Source: Lantana camara (lineage: Eukaryota; Streptophyta; Magnoliopsida; Lamiales; Verbenaceae). From it: DNA of 64,000 nt. The notes under the pieces were generated by a model, which saw only the letters and a program-made list of their open reading frames with translations, did not search any database and was not told the DNA's origin. A program made the position numbers and the translations under genes. The stretch is taken from NCBI GenBank assembly GCA_037501455.1, contig CM074856.1, positions 51,551,001-51,615,000 of the forward strand. The letters are read 5' to 3'. This document shows positions 48,187 to 60,273 of this stretch, piece by piece; the first letter of the stretch is position 1; each line of letters opens with the position of its first letter.

Positions 48187-49749
48187 TGTTGTAAGATTTT
48201 ATAAGTTAAACCAATCATGCAAGTGTACACTTAAGATATACACGTAGCACAACAAGATCGTACCCACAGGGAAGGGAAATCAATCACTACTCAATATCCC
48301 TTTCTAATCTAAAGACCGAACGAAATCAAGTTGGTTACTAATCTACCGTAAGGAAATTAAACAATTAAGGAGAATAAAAGTAATTAACAGAACTAAAAAC
48401 ATGTGGATTAAACTCAATAAACTAATTAGATGGGGGAGTAATAATTTATACACTCAGGGCTCAATATAATACTCGTTTGGCTCAATATAATACTCGTTTG
48501 ACAAGTGCAATTCTACAACCTAGTCCCTTAAGTTTGTATTATCCTCTCTCAAGGTATAACCAAATGTTCAATTAAGATCAACACTGCTCTCGCAATCATT
48601 AATAAGTAATTAAACCAATAAGATCAAGACTAGTGCAAATTAAGTTCTAGCGGCTTGGCATGGAATAAGATTTACCATTGTACAGGCTAAGAACCAAATC
48701 TCTTTGAACTCTAAAACCTACTAGCCAAGAAAACTATCCCAATTACCATCAATTTCTCAATTCTCAGGTAATCCTAGATTATGCTAAGGGTGATCAGGCC
48801 ATCGCAATTCAATTCGAACCAATTTTCAAACTAAGAATTAACACAAGTCATTCAAGTATTATATCAAACACTTATCATGCATTCATCATCACTCCCCTAG
48901 CCCTAGGGATTTAGCTACTAATAATTAAATCAAAACTCATAAAAATAAAGTAAATTGTATTAAAGAAATTCGTGTTCATCAAATCAAAATAAAGTCTCAA
49001 AACCCTAACTCTAAACATTCAAAAATTTTGGAAAACAAATCTAACATGAAAACGAATTAAAACGAAACTTAGAGGAATTAGTTTGATAATTAAAGCAATA
49101 AATAAAATCGGAAAAAAAACTAAAATTGTTTTAAGAACTCGATCCTTTCGTCTTCTCGAAATTCTCTGAACAACTCTCTCAGAAACTCTGTATCTCCTCT
49201 CCAAGCTAGGTCAAGCACGGAAGAAGTGTCCCTCAAAATACTCCAAAACGCGCTATAAATAGCAGTCCAAAAATCTGCCTCGCCGCCCTAGGTAACGGGT
49301 GTTACCATTCCATGAGTAATTCCAATTAACGCCTGTTACAGGCCTTAAATCGTCTTGCACTTTTATAAGTGGTAACGGGCGTTACCACTTTCCTTCTGCT
49401 CAGGGGTAACGGGCGTTACCCCTACTGCACTATAAAATCTCTCCTACTGCCTCTGGTAACAGGCGTTACCAGAGTTCTTCTTCCGGGGAGTAACGGGCGT
49501 TACTCCCATACTTTGCCGAAAGTGAAGCTCCTGGGTCTGTTAACGGGGGTTAATACTTTTGCACTTCCAAGGAGTGACGGGGTTTACTCCTAATTCTTCC
49601 AAAAATACGTGAATTCGCCTTGTTTCGCCGTTTCTTAACTCCAACATTTAAAGTACCTAAATGGAACAAAATAAACACATAAACGCATCAAACGGCATAA
49701 GAATATACTCTAATTAGCGCTCAAATCCATGCAAATTCTACACTCGACA
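48187..49749 (-). repeat. Athila2 5' LTR (1563 bp)
   Basis: It pairs with 28189-29735. It contains the eight-copy GTAACGGGCGTTAC array (about 49293-49590), a short duplication (ctcaatataatactcgtttg, 48461 and 48481), and the TATA-type palindrome gctataaatagc at 49252-49263. It ends CTCGACA, followed by tgcac. Confidence 0.93.
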
Positions 49750-49754
49750 TGCAC

Positions 49755-49927
49755 AAACAATTTTGTGTTAGATGGTTTAATTTAATGAAACCTATAGTGT
49801 AATCCTACACAAAAAGTATAACCAGTTCTCTACAATGTCCAAAGAGAAAATAATCTAAACTTGGTGTACTAAATTAAACCTTTTTATGTATCGTAGGTGA
49901 TGATACTGAATTAATATTAAATAAAAC
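49755..49927. other. Short host segment between Athila2 and the chromovirus
   Basis: 49755-49841 completes copy 2 of the 257-bp duplication. The rest is AT-rich with no feature. The chromovirus target duplication aaaac is at 49923-49927. Confidence 0.7.
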
Positions 49928-52632
49928 TGTAACGCCCAAATTTCCGGAAGTTCAGTTAAGCACTCCACGAGCGGGTCTTCGGGAGTTGGGAGGTTAAAAT
50001 TACCTGTTTGTTCATTTAATTACAAGTTTCATCATATTACTTGCCATATGTTCCCATACATTTATAAGAAATATCAGTTATATGAATTATATGAAATAAG
50101 TGAAATAAGTGCCATACTTGTATTATATGATCCTTAATTGTTCCCTTATGTAAAATTGTGTAATGAGTGTATATCATGACTTGAAGTTAATTGCATCAAT
50201 AGTTAGAGATTATACTTATGTGCATCAATTTAAATAAATGAGGGACTTTTATGCAAATAGGGAGGAATCACATATTTCCACACATGACTTTAGGATATAT
50301 CATGAATTATCTCTCATTTCTTCCATTATGTTCCATATCATTCAAAGAGCAAAAACCTCACACACACAAACACCTAGTAAAAACCGACATTTGCACCTTG
50401 AGGGAGGAAGGAAATTTCATCTCATAACTCAAGCTAATTTTGAAGAATTGAAGAACTAGGAGCATCATCAACTTCATCTCATCATCTCATCATCATCTCT
50501 TTGATTCAAGGTAGATATTGGAAAAGTTGAGAAATTCTTGAATATTTGATCAAGCATGGATTTAGGGATTTGTTGATGAATTCTTGCATGATTGAAGTTG
50601 AGAGCATAATCTTGATCATAAGGAGTAAGGATTGCATGAAAATCTTGAAATTATTGAGGGTTGGAAGCATGTTCATACATGAGGGTTTCAAGTTTGATCT
50701 TTGCCATTTTAATGTTTATTTCTTGGTTAGTTTGATGAATACTTGAAGTATGATGTTTATTGGATGACTTTCAACAATTGTTATGGTTGGAATTTGGAGT
50801 TATATTGATTTGGGTTGGTTTTTGCATGAAAATCCCCTGTTTTCTCCCATGTTTCTGCTGTTACGCATGTGGTCGCGCCCGCGACCTGTTTTACGTGTAA
50901 AACTGGTCGCGGCCGCTACCCATTTTTGGCCCAGTCTCGACTTTTGAAAAAATTGGACAAAAATTCGGAAAAATACTTGGTCGCGGCCGCGACCATTTTG
51001 TGAAGGATTTTGGTCGCGCCCGCGACCACCCTCCAGAAACTGCATTTTGTCCAACTTTGAACCTACGCCATTTTCACCTCGGTTTGAATTAGAAAACGTG
51101 CCATATAGCGTTGGAAAGGTCTATGTGTCTAATTTCATTTCCAACAAGCAAAACTCAATTCCCACTTCTAGAATTTAAGATATTACAGTTTTCCCACAAC
51201 ATGTGCATTTTCCCAAAATTGTCAAGTGTTCCTAAACTTCACCAAAATCTTTCATATTGCATTCCTTTCACTTTCTTGGTTCCCATATGTGAATTATATG
51301 ACTTTTATGCCCTATTTTCTCATTGTTATCTTAAATTGCTAAATTGAACATGTCATGATCATTATTGATTGAAATTGTATAAGTGACATTATTGGAACAT
51401 GCCGTTCGTCTTCGTTGGTTCATAAGGGTAGAGTCTTATGTACACTTGTTCCTTTGTTACACAGATCACGGTCCGGGAGACGAGGAACACTCTCCATAAG
51501 GTGTATCCTTTCTTCTTGTGTTGGTAAAGGTGAGGTTATTTCTAATTATATTGAACCCTACAACCCTATGTGGCTTTGGACCAAAACAAATAATTATATC
51601 TATAGTTTTCCGAAAATTGAATTGTTACTTCATTGATCGATTGATATTGTACCGAGTAATGGTTATTGATATTGAATTGATTGATTGATTGTTTTGGCGA
51701 GTAAAGCATGTTCACAGAGGGCCCGAGGGTAGTGTATTGAGCCAACCGGGAAGGCAAGGGCCGACGGGCAACTCTTGCACTATCCTCACCAAATTGTGGG
51801 ATGACCCCTGAATCCACTAGGAGATTAGTGGAGGAAGGAGTTCCGGGTATAGGGAATCATGAACCCTATACTCAATGAGATTGGATGGCGGGACCTTGCA
51901 ATCCCCCATCACCCGGAGGAAGAAGGATGGATTGATTGAAACTGTCTATTTGTGCACTGGATTGATTGCCTGATCACTTAATTGATAAAACGGAATTAAT
52001 GCACACTGTCGGAGATTGCTTGGAGATTTTCCCTCACTAGTCGGGCCACTGATTATTGAATTGTATTGAAATAACTGAATTGAAAATGGAATGATTGTAA
52101 CCTCGGGCGAGCCTTGTTTATTTATTGAACTAATATTGTTTTATGAAAACCTTGGCCGAGATTACAATTTGCATGATATTTGCGCTTTAAATTATAACCC
52201 CTCACTCAGTCTTTCATAGACTGACACCTCACCCTTTTCTGGTTGCGCAGATCGAGTGCTAGGCGGGGTTTTGAGTCGGTTTTACAGCTTTTGGGGTCTA
52301 GCATGGTCTTTTCATCTTTTGGTGTATAGTATGGATATTTATGATTTTTGGAATGTGACTTGGTACCTATCTACATATTATAGTATAGTACACTTGAAAG
52401 TTGGATATTTGATGATGTAAATATTGTTTTGAAGCTTGGGATGAATGTACTTAGTTATGCTTCCGCTTTTGTTATACGTTGATGTATTATTTGAGGATTA
52501 GCCCGCCTAGCTAGGGTTGTGTTTTATTGTCTCCCGTTCGCTATAGGCTTGATTCATGTATGGGTGCCCGTTCCATATGTGGATTGAACTATAGTGCGGG
52601 GGATGTAGTGCCCTTGCGTTAAGGGTGTTACA
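49928..52632 (+). repeat. Chromovirus 5' LTR (2705 bp)
   Basis: It starts TGTAACGCCC and ends GTGTTACA. It contains four GGTCGCGSCCGCGACC palindromes (50871-50886, 50905-50920, 50979-50994, 51012-51027) in AT-rich surroundings. Several strong inverted repeats follow between 51720 and 51930, for example GTATAGGG...CCCTATAC near 51846-51873. Small open frames in the LTR recur in the 3' copy and match no known domain. Confidence 0.95.
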
Positions 52633-52876
52633 TCCTAAGGTGGTATCAGAGCCCGGTTGCAAAACCGAGGTTCTAGTGTCGTGTCATGTCGAGTCTAAGT
52701 CGTACGGCATAGGATTACTTGATTAATTGCGAGTCTTGCATAATGATTGAGTTTATTTGGATTTGTTTGAACTACTTGAATTATTTGAATTATGTGATTT
52801 ATGTGAACTATGAGTTTTATTCCACTCATTTGCACTTGTTAATCGAATATGCATGTACAGTGTTTTGAATTTCAGG
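52633..52876 (+). other. Chromovirus PBS and leader
   Basis: tggtatcagagcc (52641-52653) matches the 3' end of initiator tRNA-Met. The ~220-nt leader is AT-rich and ends at the likely start codon at 52877. Confidence 0.85.
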
Positions 52877-55800
52877 ATGCCACGTGGGAGGCCTCGTAGA
52901 GAGCATTCTCCGGGACACAGGCATCACCATCATGAGCATGTTCCTCCACCTCCACCCCCTCAAGCACAACCACAGGGTTTCCTAAATTCTATGGTTCAAC
53001 TAATAGATCAGAGAATGCGGGATTATGTACCTCCTGCACCACCTGTTCCTCCAGCAGCACCACCGGCCCCGATTTCAGCTATATTAAGGGAATTTCAAAA
53101 TCAACACCCGCCTAGATTCTTTAAAGGGAATGATATGCAAGCTGAGCAGTGGCTTAAGGAAGTAGAAAGAATTTGGGCTCTTATTCCTTGTGATTCGAGA
53201 GAGAAGGCCCGGTGTACTCTTACTTTAATCCAGGGAGAAGCTTATTCGTGGTGGGAAAGCACCAAGATCGTTCTTGATGCGGCCGGAGAAGAGGTTACTT
53301 GGGAAGTGTTAGTGCGGGAATTCAAGAACAAGTTCATTCCACCCTCTTCACGCACCCGAAGGCTCAAAGTGTTTACCGAGCTTAAACAAGGAGGGAGATC
53401 CGTGTCCGAGTACATAGCAGAATTTGAAAGGTTATCCAAGTATGCTCCCAATATTACCGGCGATGATTTCCACAAAGCTATGCAGTTTGTTCAAGGACTA
53501 AGGCCGGACATTCAAGCGGCGATCAAAGCGGTTAATACTAGCACTTGGAAAAAGGCTACTCAAAAGGCCTTAAAGGTGGAAGATTCGGCCAATGCACGAA
53601 GGTCTTCTTACCGGTCAGGACAAGGCTCAGGATCGGGATCGAGAGTGGGATATAATCCGGGAAAAAGGCCAATTATTCAGGGGACAGCTCCTCCACAATC
53701 CAAGGGTCCAATGAAGAAGTTTAAACAACAAGGGCCGACTCAGAAAATTTCTCAGCCTTCTAGTGTACCACCACCTCCCGAGAAACCAAAATGTACCTTC
53801 TGTGGGCAGCCTACTCATCACTGTGATAATTGCAGAAGGCGTCTCGGGTTGTGCCTCATTTGTGAGGATGCCGATCATCGAGTGGATACGTGTCCGGATC
53901 GCCGGGATCAGCCTGCCGGGGGTCAGAGGCCGATGATTAGAGCCCGAGCCTATGCTTTGGAAGGAGAGGAAGCGGATCCTGATATAGACCCTGCAGCCGT
54001 GGTGGAAGGTACTATTTGCATCCATGGCACGAACATACATACTTTATTTGATCCGGGAGCTACCCACTCCTTTATTTCCAGTGCTATTTCTGTGAATTTA
54101 CCTTTATGTGTTACTTTATCTTCTGCTTATTATCATGTTAGTACTCCTTTCGGTGGTAGTATAGAAACTAATCGGGTTTTTCGAGCGGTGCCGGTGATTA
54201 TTGAGGGTCGAGTTTTCTCTACGGATTTTATTGAATTGCCAATGTCACGATATGGATCTATATTGGGGATGGATTGGTTGTTTGAGCATAATGCCACCGT
54301 GGATTGTCGAGCCAAGAGAGTTCAGCTGGGTTCGGATGTTATTACTGGTTGGAGTTCGAAATCGGTACCTCTATTATCTTTTGCAGAAGCTCAGAAATTG
54401 GTTCACGACGGGGCTACGGGATTCATAGCTTATATACTTAATCGACCCAAGGATCATGTAAAATTGGAAGAAACGGAAGTTGTTAAGGGATTTCCCGAAG
54501 TGTTTCCGGAAAAATTGGATTCATTGCCACCAGAGAGAGAAATTGAATTTGTGATCGACTTATATCCGAATGCCGAGTCGTATTCCAAGACTCCATATCG
54601 GATGGCTCCGGTGGAATTGAAAGAATTGAAAGTCCAACTTGATGCTTTATTGGAAATTGGGTATATAAGACCGAGTTCGTCACCGTGGGGAGCGCCGGTA
54701 TTGTTTGTAAAGAAAAAGGATGGTACTTTGAGGATGTGCATTGATTATCGGGAATTGAATCGGATGACAATTAAGAATAAATATCCTCTTCCCCACATCG
54801 AGGAGTTGTTTGATATACTCCAAGGATCCAAAGTATATTCGAAACTTGATTTGAGACAAGGTTATTATCAGTTACGGATCCGAGCCGAAGATATTCCAAA
54901 GACGGGTTTTAATACAAGATATGGGCATTATGAGTTCATGGTTATGCCGTTCGGTTTGACAAATGCTCCCGCCGCCTTTATGGATATGATGCATAGGATT
55001 TTCCGGTCGTTCCTTGATAAGCTTGTAGTTATTTTTATTGATGATATTTTGGTTTTCTCCAAGTCGACCGAAGAGCATGCAAGGCATCTTGAACTTGTGT
55101 TGAGAACTTTAAAGGAACACCAATTATTTGCCAAGTTTAGCAAGTGTGAGTTTTGGATCGACCGAGTATCTTTCTTGGGGCATATAATTTCGGGAAACGG
55201 GTTGGAAGTTGATCCCTCCAAAATCGAGGCCGTCTTGAAGTGGGAGAGACCTAAGAATGCCTCCGGGATTAAGAGCTTCTTGGGATTGGCAGGATATTAT
55301 AGGAGGTTTGTGCAAGATTTTTCTAAAATTGCCGCACCTTTAACTCGGTTGACTAAGAAAGATGTTAAGTACGATTGGGATGACAAGTGTGAGACAAACT
55401 TCAATGAGTTAAAGAAGAGATTGGTGTCAGCCCCGGTGTTAACTCTTCCGGACGGGTTAGAAGGATATGCCGTGTACACGGATGCATCTAAAGAAGGTTT
55501 GGGATGTGTTTTAACTCATAAGGGCAAGGTTATCGCTTATGCTTCCCGAAAGTTAAAAGATTATGAAAAGAATTATCCGACACATGATCTAGAGCTTGCA
55601 GCGGTGATATTCGCACTTGGAAAATGGAGACATTACTTATATGGAGTATCTTTTGAGATTTTCACGGATCATAAAAGTCTCCAATACCTATTCACCCAGA
55701 AAGATCTTAACTTGAGACAACGAAGATGGATGGAACGATTAGAAGACTATGACTGTGTAATCAAGTATCATCCCGGGAAGGCTAATATAGTAGTCGATGC

Positions 55801-56965
55801 TTTAAGCCGAAAAGTTGGAGTTTCAAATTTGGAAATTGGGGAAAATAGCCATATTGAGCCTATTGTGATAAAAGGTCGGGTGTTCAACATCACCATTCAA
55901 CCGGAATTAAAATTTAGATTGTTTGAGGCTCAAGGAAAGGATCCGGAAGTTCAGAAATTAATTACTAAGGCAAGAGAAGATCCGGAAAGTCCATTCGGGT
56001 TTGATGAAGCTGGGTTTCTTCGCTTCAAGAACCGAGTAGTGATACCCGATGAATTGAAACGAGTATTGTTAGAAGAGGCCCATAAATCAGCCTATTCGGT
56101 GCATCCAGGAGGAAACAAGATGTATAAAGACTTGAAACAATTTTATTGGTGGCGTGGACTCAAGAAGGATGTGGCCAAGTTTGTAAGATGTTGTTTGACG
56201 TGTCAACAAGTTAAAGCAGAACATCAAAAGCCTGGAGGTCTTCTACAGCCGTTGTCTATCCCTGAGTGGAAGTGGGAACATGTAACAATGGATTTTATAA
56301 CTGGGTTGCCTAAGGTGAAGGGAGGATATGATGGTATTTGGGTAATTGTGGACCGTCTAACAAAGTTTGCTCATTTCTTGCCGGTCCGTATGTCCTTTAA
56401 GATCCGAAAATTGGCTGAAATCTACAATAGAGAAATTGTTCGTCTTCATGGTATACCGGTGAGCATTGTTTCGGATAGAGATCCCCGTTTTACTTCGAAG
56501 TTATGGAGAGAATTACAAGATCTTCTGGGAACAAAACTTCAGTTTAGCACAGCTTTTCATCCTCAGACTGATGGCCAATCTAAAAGGGTAATACGGTATT
56601 TGGAAGATTTACTACGGTCGTGTGCTTTGGACTTCTCAAATTCGTGGTGTGACCAACTTCCCTTAATTGAATTTGCTTACAATAATAGTTATCAGTCCAC
56701 GATTGGCATGGCTCCGTATGAATTATTTTATGGACGAAAATGTCGGTCCCCGCTATATTTTGATCTAGAGGAATGGAAGTGGACAAAACAAGAAGGGGTA
56801 AAGAAGGGTAGAAAACTTGAGAAACCTTCTAAAGTCGTGGAAGCTATGATTGAAAAGGTTCAGTTAATACAACAACGGATGAAGGCTGCACAAGATAGAC
56901 AGAAAAGTTACGCCGATATCCGTAGAAGGGATCTCAAATTTGAAGTTGGAGATCGGGTTTCTTGA
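52853..56965 (+). pseudogene. Chromovirus gag-pol (integrase Glu lost; frameshift at the 3' end)
   Basis: The frame opens at 52853, but the better start is the ATG at 52877 (MPRGRPRRE). Order by residue: proline-rich N-terminus; gag capsid ~80-250; zinc motifs ~315-355 ([25 protein letters not shown]); protease [10 protein letters not shown] ~398; RT ~590-770 with IDD ~729; RNase H starting YAVYTDAS ~870; integrase zinc region ~1080 ([13 protein letters not shown]); integrase core [23 protein letters not shown]. The third catalytic residue, normally the E of QSER, is Lys (codon 56582-56584), which should abolish integration. The frame ends at 56963-56965 after a probable one-base T deletion near 56957-56961. 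Confidence 0.93.
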
Positions 56966-57372
56966 AGGTATCTCCAAGAAAGGGATTTTCTAGGATTGGG
57001 AAAGGAGGGAAGCTTAACCCTCGCTATCTAGGTCCATTTGAAGTTCTTGAGAGAATCGGAGAAGTAGCTTATCGATTGGACCTACCGCCTCATCTTACCG
57101 GGATTCATAATGTATTCCATGTCTCTCAGCTCAGAAAGTATTATCCCGATAAAACAGAAATTCTCCCCGTTGAAGAAGTTGAGTTAGAACCAAATCTATC
57201 TTTTGTTCAGCAGCCGGTTAAGGTGTTGGATAGAAAGTATCAAGAATTAAGAAATCGACGGATTCCTATGGTCAAGGTGTTATGGAGAAGTGATAAATCC
57301 AAAGAGATGACTTGGGAACTGGAAGAAAAGATGAAAAGGTTCCACCCCGAGTTGTTCAACTCCGATCAGTGA
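56962..57372 (+). pseudogene. Chromovirus integrase C-terminus with chromodomain-like end (out of frame)
   Basis: This frame continues pol after the frameshift: SPRKGFSRIGKGGKL, LGPFEVLERIG, the GIHNVFHVSQLRKY block that ends most plant Ty3 integrases, then VKVLDRKYQELRNRRIP, VKVLWR and TWELEEKM. The last part is the chromodomain-type module of Tekay/Del elements. It is followed at once by the polypurine tract, so this is the true end of pol. Confidence 0.85.
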
Positions 57373-57393
57373 ATCTGGGGACCAGATTCTTCT

Positions 57394-57406
57394 AAGGGGG
57401 GAGAGT
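57394..57406 (+). other. Chromovirus polypurine tract
   Basis: aaggggggagag lies directly upstream of the 3' LTR start at 57407 and would prime plus-strand DNA synthesis. Confidence 0.85.
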
Positions 57407-59981
57407 TGTAACGCCCCAATTTCCAGAAGTTCAGGTAAGCACTCCACGAGCGGGTCTTCGGGAGTTGGGAGGTTAAAATTACCTGTTTGTTCATTTAATT
57501 ACAAGTTTCATCATATTACTTGCCATATGTTCCCATACATTTATATGAAATATCAGTTACATGAATTATATGAAATAAGTGAAATAAGTGCCATACTTGT
57601 ATTATATGATCCTTAATTGTTCCCTTATGTGAAATTGTGTAATGAGTGTATATCATGACTTGAAGTTAATTGCATCAATAGTTAGAGATTACACTTATGT
57701 GCATCAATTTAAATAAATGAGGGACTTTTATGCAAATAGGGAGGAATCACATATTTCCACACATGACTTTAGGATATATCATGGATTATCTCTCATTTCT
57801 TCCATTATGTTCCATATCATTCAAAGAGCAAAAACCTCACACACGCAAACACCTAGTAAAAACCGACATTTGCACCTTGAGGGAGGAAGGAAATTTCATC
57901 TCATAACTCAAGCTAATTTTGAAGAATTGAAGAACTAGGAGCATCATCAACTTCATCTCATCATCTCATCATCATCTCTTTGATTCAAGGTAGATATTGG
58001 AAAAGTTGAGAAATTCTTGAATATTTGATCAAGCATGGATTTAGGGATTTGTTGATGAATTCTTGCATGATTGAAGTTGAGAGCATAATCTTGATCATAA
58101 GGAGTAAGGATTGCATGAAAATCTTGAAATTATTGAGGGTTGGAAGCATGTTCATACATGAGGGTTTCAAGTTTGATCTTTGCCATTTTAATGTTTATTT
58201 CTTGGTTAGTTTGATGAATACTTGAAGTATGATGTTTATTGGATGAGTTTCAACAATTGTTATGGTTGGAATTTGGAGTTATATTGATTTGGGTTGGTTT
58301 TTGCATTAAAATCCCCTGTTTTCTTCCCTGTTTCTGCTGTTACGCATGTGGTCTCGCCCGCGACCTGTTTTACGCCACCCTCCAGAAACTGCATTTTGTC
58401 CAACTTCGAACCTACGCCATTTTCACCTCGGTTTGAATTAGAAAACGTGCCATATAGCGTTGGAAAGTTCTATGTGTCTACTTTCATTTCCAACAAGCAA
58501 AACTCAATTCCCACTTCTAGAATTTAAGATATTACAGTTTTCCCACAACATGTGCATTTTCCCAAAATTGTCAAGTGTTCCTAAACTTCACCAAAATCTT
58601 TCATATTGCATTCCTTTCACTTTCTTGGTTCCCATATGTGAATTATATGACTTTTATGCCCTATTTGCTCATTGTTATCTTAAATTGCTAAATTGAACAT
58701 GTCATGATCATTATTGATTGAAATTGTATAAGTGACATTATTGGAACATGCCGTTCGTCTTCGTTGGTTCATAAGGGTAGAGTCTTATGTACACTTGTCC
58801 CTTTGTTACACAGATCACAGTCCGGGAGATGAGGAACACGCTCCATAAGGTGTATCATTTCTTCTTGTGTTGGTAAAGGTGAGGTTATTTCTAATTATAT
58901 TGAACCCTACAACCCTATGTGGCTTTGGACCAAAACAAATAATTATATCTATAGTTTTCCGAAAATTGAATTGTTACTTCATTGATCAATTGATATTGTA
59001 CCGAGTAATGGTTATTGATATTGAATTGATTGATTGATTGTTTTGGCGAGTAAAGCATGTTCACAGAGGGCCCGAGGGTAGTGTATTGAGCCAACCGGGA
59101 AGGCAAGGGCCGACGGGCAACTCTTGTACTATCCTCACCAAATTGTGGGATGACCCCTGAATCCAATGGGAGATTAGTGGAGGAAGGAGTTCCGGGTATA
59201 GGGAATCATGAACCCTATACTCAATGAGATTGGATGGCGGGGCCTTGCAATCCCCCATCACCCGGAGGAAGAAGGATGGATTGATTGAAACTGTCTATTT
59301 GTGCACTGGATTGATTGCCTGATCACTTAATTGATAAAATGGAATTAATGTACACTGTCGAAGATTGGTTGGAGATTTTCCCTCACTCGCCGGGCCACTG
59401 ATTATTGAATTGTATTGAAATAACTGAATTGAAAATGGAATGATTGTAAGCTCGGGCGAGCCTTGTTTATTTATTGAACTAATATTGTTTTATGAAAACC
59501 TTGGCCGAGATTACAATTTGCATGATATTTGCGCTTTAAATTATAACCCCTCACTCAGTCTTTCATAGACTGACACCTCACCCTTTTCAGGTTGCGCAGA
59601 TCGAGTGCTAGGCGGGGTTTTGAGTCGGTTTTACAGCTTTTGGGGTCTAGCATGGTCTTTTCATCTTTTGGTGTATAGTATGGATATTTATGATTTTTGG
59701 AATGTGACTTGGTACCTATCTACATATTATAGTATAGTACACTTGAAAGTTGGATATTTGATGATGTAAATATTGTTTTGAAGCTTGGGATGAATGTACT
59801 TAGTTATGCTTCCGCTTTTGTTATACGTTGATGTATTATTTGAGGATTAGCCCGCCTAGCTAGGGTAGTGTTTTATTGTCTCCCGTTCGCTATAGGCTTG
59901 ATTCATGTATGGGTGCCCGTTTCATATATGGATTGAACTATAGTGCGGGGGATGTAGTGCCCTTGCGTTAAGGGTGTTACA
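57407..59981 (+). repeat. Chromovirus 3' LTR (2575 bp, internally deleted)
   Basis: It matches the 5' LTR but lacks the segment equal to 50896-51025 (junction near 58374). The deletion removes three of the four GGTCGCG palindromes. The remaining one (58351-58366) has a base change (ggtctcg). It ends GTGTTACA, followed by aaaac. Confidence 0.95.
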
Positions 59982-59986
59982 AAAAC

Positions 59987-60273
59987 AATACCAAAGAGAA
60001 AATACATATTATAATACGTGTCTTTAGAAGGAAAAGGTGGCAAGCTTTATAAAGTACCTTTTTGGCTAACATCATGTATAGTATATTTATATATCCCAAC
60101 ACTAGTCAATCCAATCTCCATCATTTCCTTACTTTGTGTTTTCAGGGAACGAGAGAGAGAAAAATGACTATTCATTTTCTTCTTCTTCCTCTACAAAACA
60201 AAGCAAGAACTAGGGTTTTCTGCTAACGTTATTCACCATACTTATTCTCCTTTTTTCCATCAATGAAACAACT
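59987..60273 (+). promoter_or_regulatory. Probable promoter and 5' untranslated region of the DUF1985 gene
   Basis: A TATA-like tatatttatatatccc lies at about 60078-60094. It is followed by a CT-rich, AG-repeat leader typical of plant 5' untranslated regions, then an ATG at 60274 (MSSEEANNTSH). This is pattern recognition only. Confidence 0.4.

Larger units (their letters stand above)
28189..49749 (-). mobile_element. Athila2: RT-less Athila-type Ty3 retrotransposon with two nested insertions
   Basis: The LTRs are at 28189-29735 and 48187-49749, with target duplication tgcac (28184-28188 and 49750-49754). Transcription is on -. From the right: 5' LTR, PBS, short leader, gag, aspartic protease, a ~1.2-kb non-coding stretch, Athila ORF1, 3' untranslated region, polypurine tract, 3' LTR. 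Reverse transcriptase, RNase H and integrase are absent. Subtracting Copia2 and the CACTA element leaves about 9.8 kb. The LTRs differ by several percent by eye. It would depend on another Athila for reverse transcription and integration. Confidence 0.93.
49928..59981 (+). mobile_element. Chromovirus (Tekay/Del-like Ty3) retrotransposon, complete
   Basis: The element is 10054 bp with target duplication aaaac (49923-49927 and 59982-59986). Long LTRs (2705 and 2575 bp), an initiator tRNA-Met PBS (52641-52653), one gag-pol frame, a chromodomain-like C-terminus and a DPGATHSF protease point to the Tekay/Del chromovirus lineage. The LTRs differ by roughly 40 positions by eye plus one ~130-bp deletion in the 3' LTR. 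Coding defects are an integrase Glu-to-Lys change and one frameshift. Chromoviral integrases are thought to target chromatin through the C-terminal domain. Confidence 0.95.

Noticed and set aside
54133..55479. Minus-strand frames inside the chromovirus pol
   Set aside because: Antisense shadows of a well-supported coding frame.
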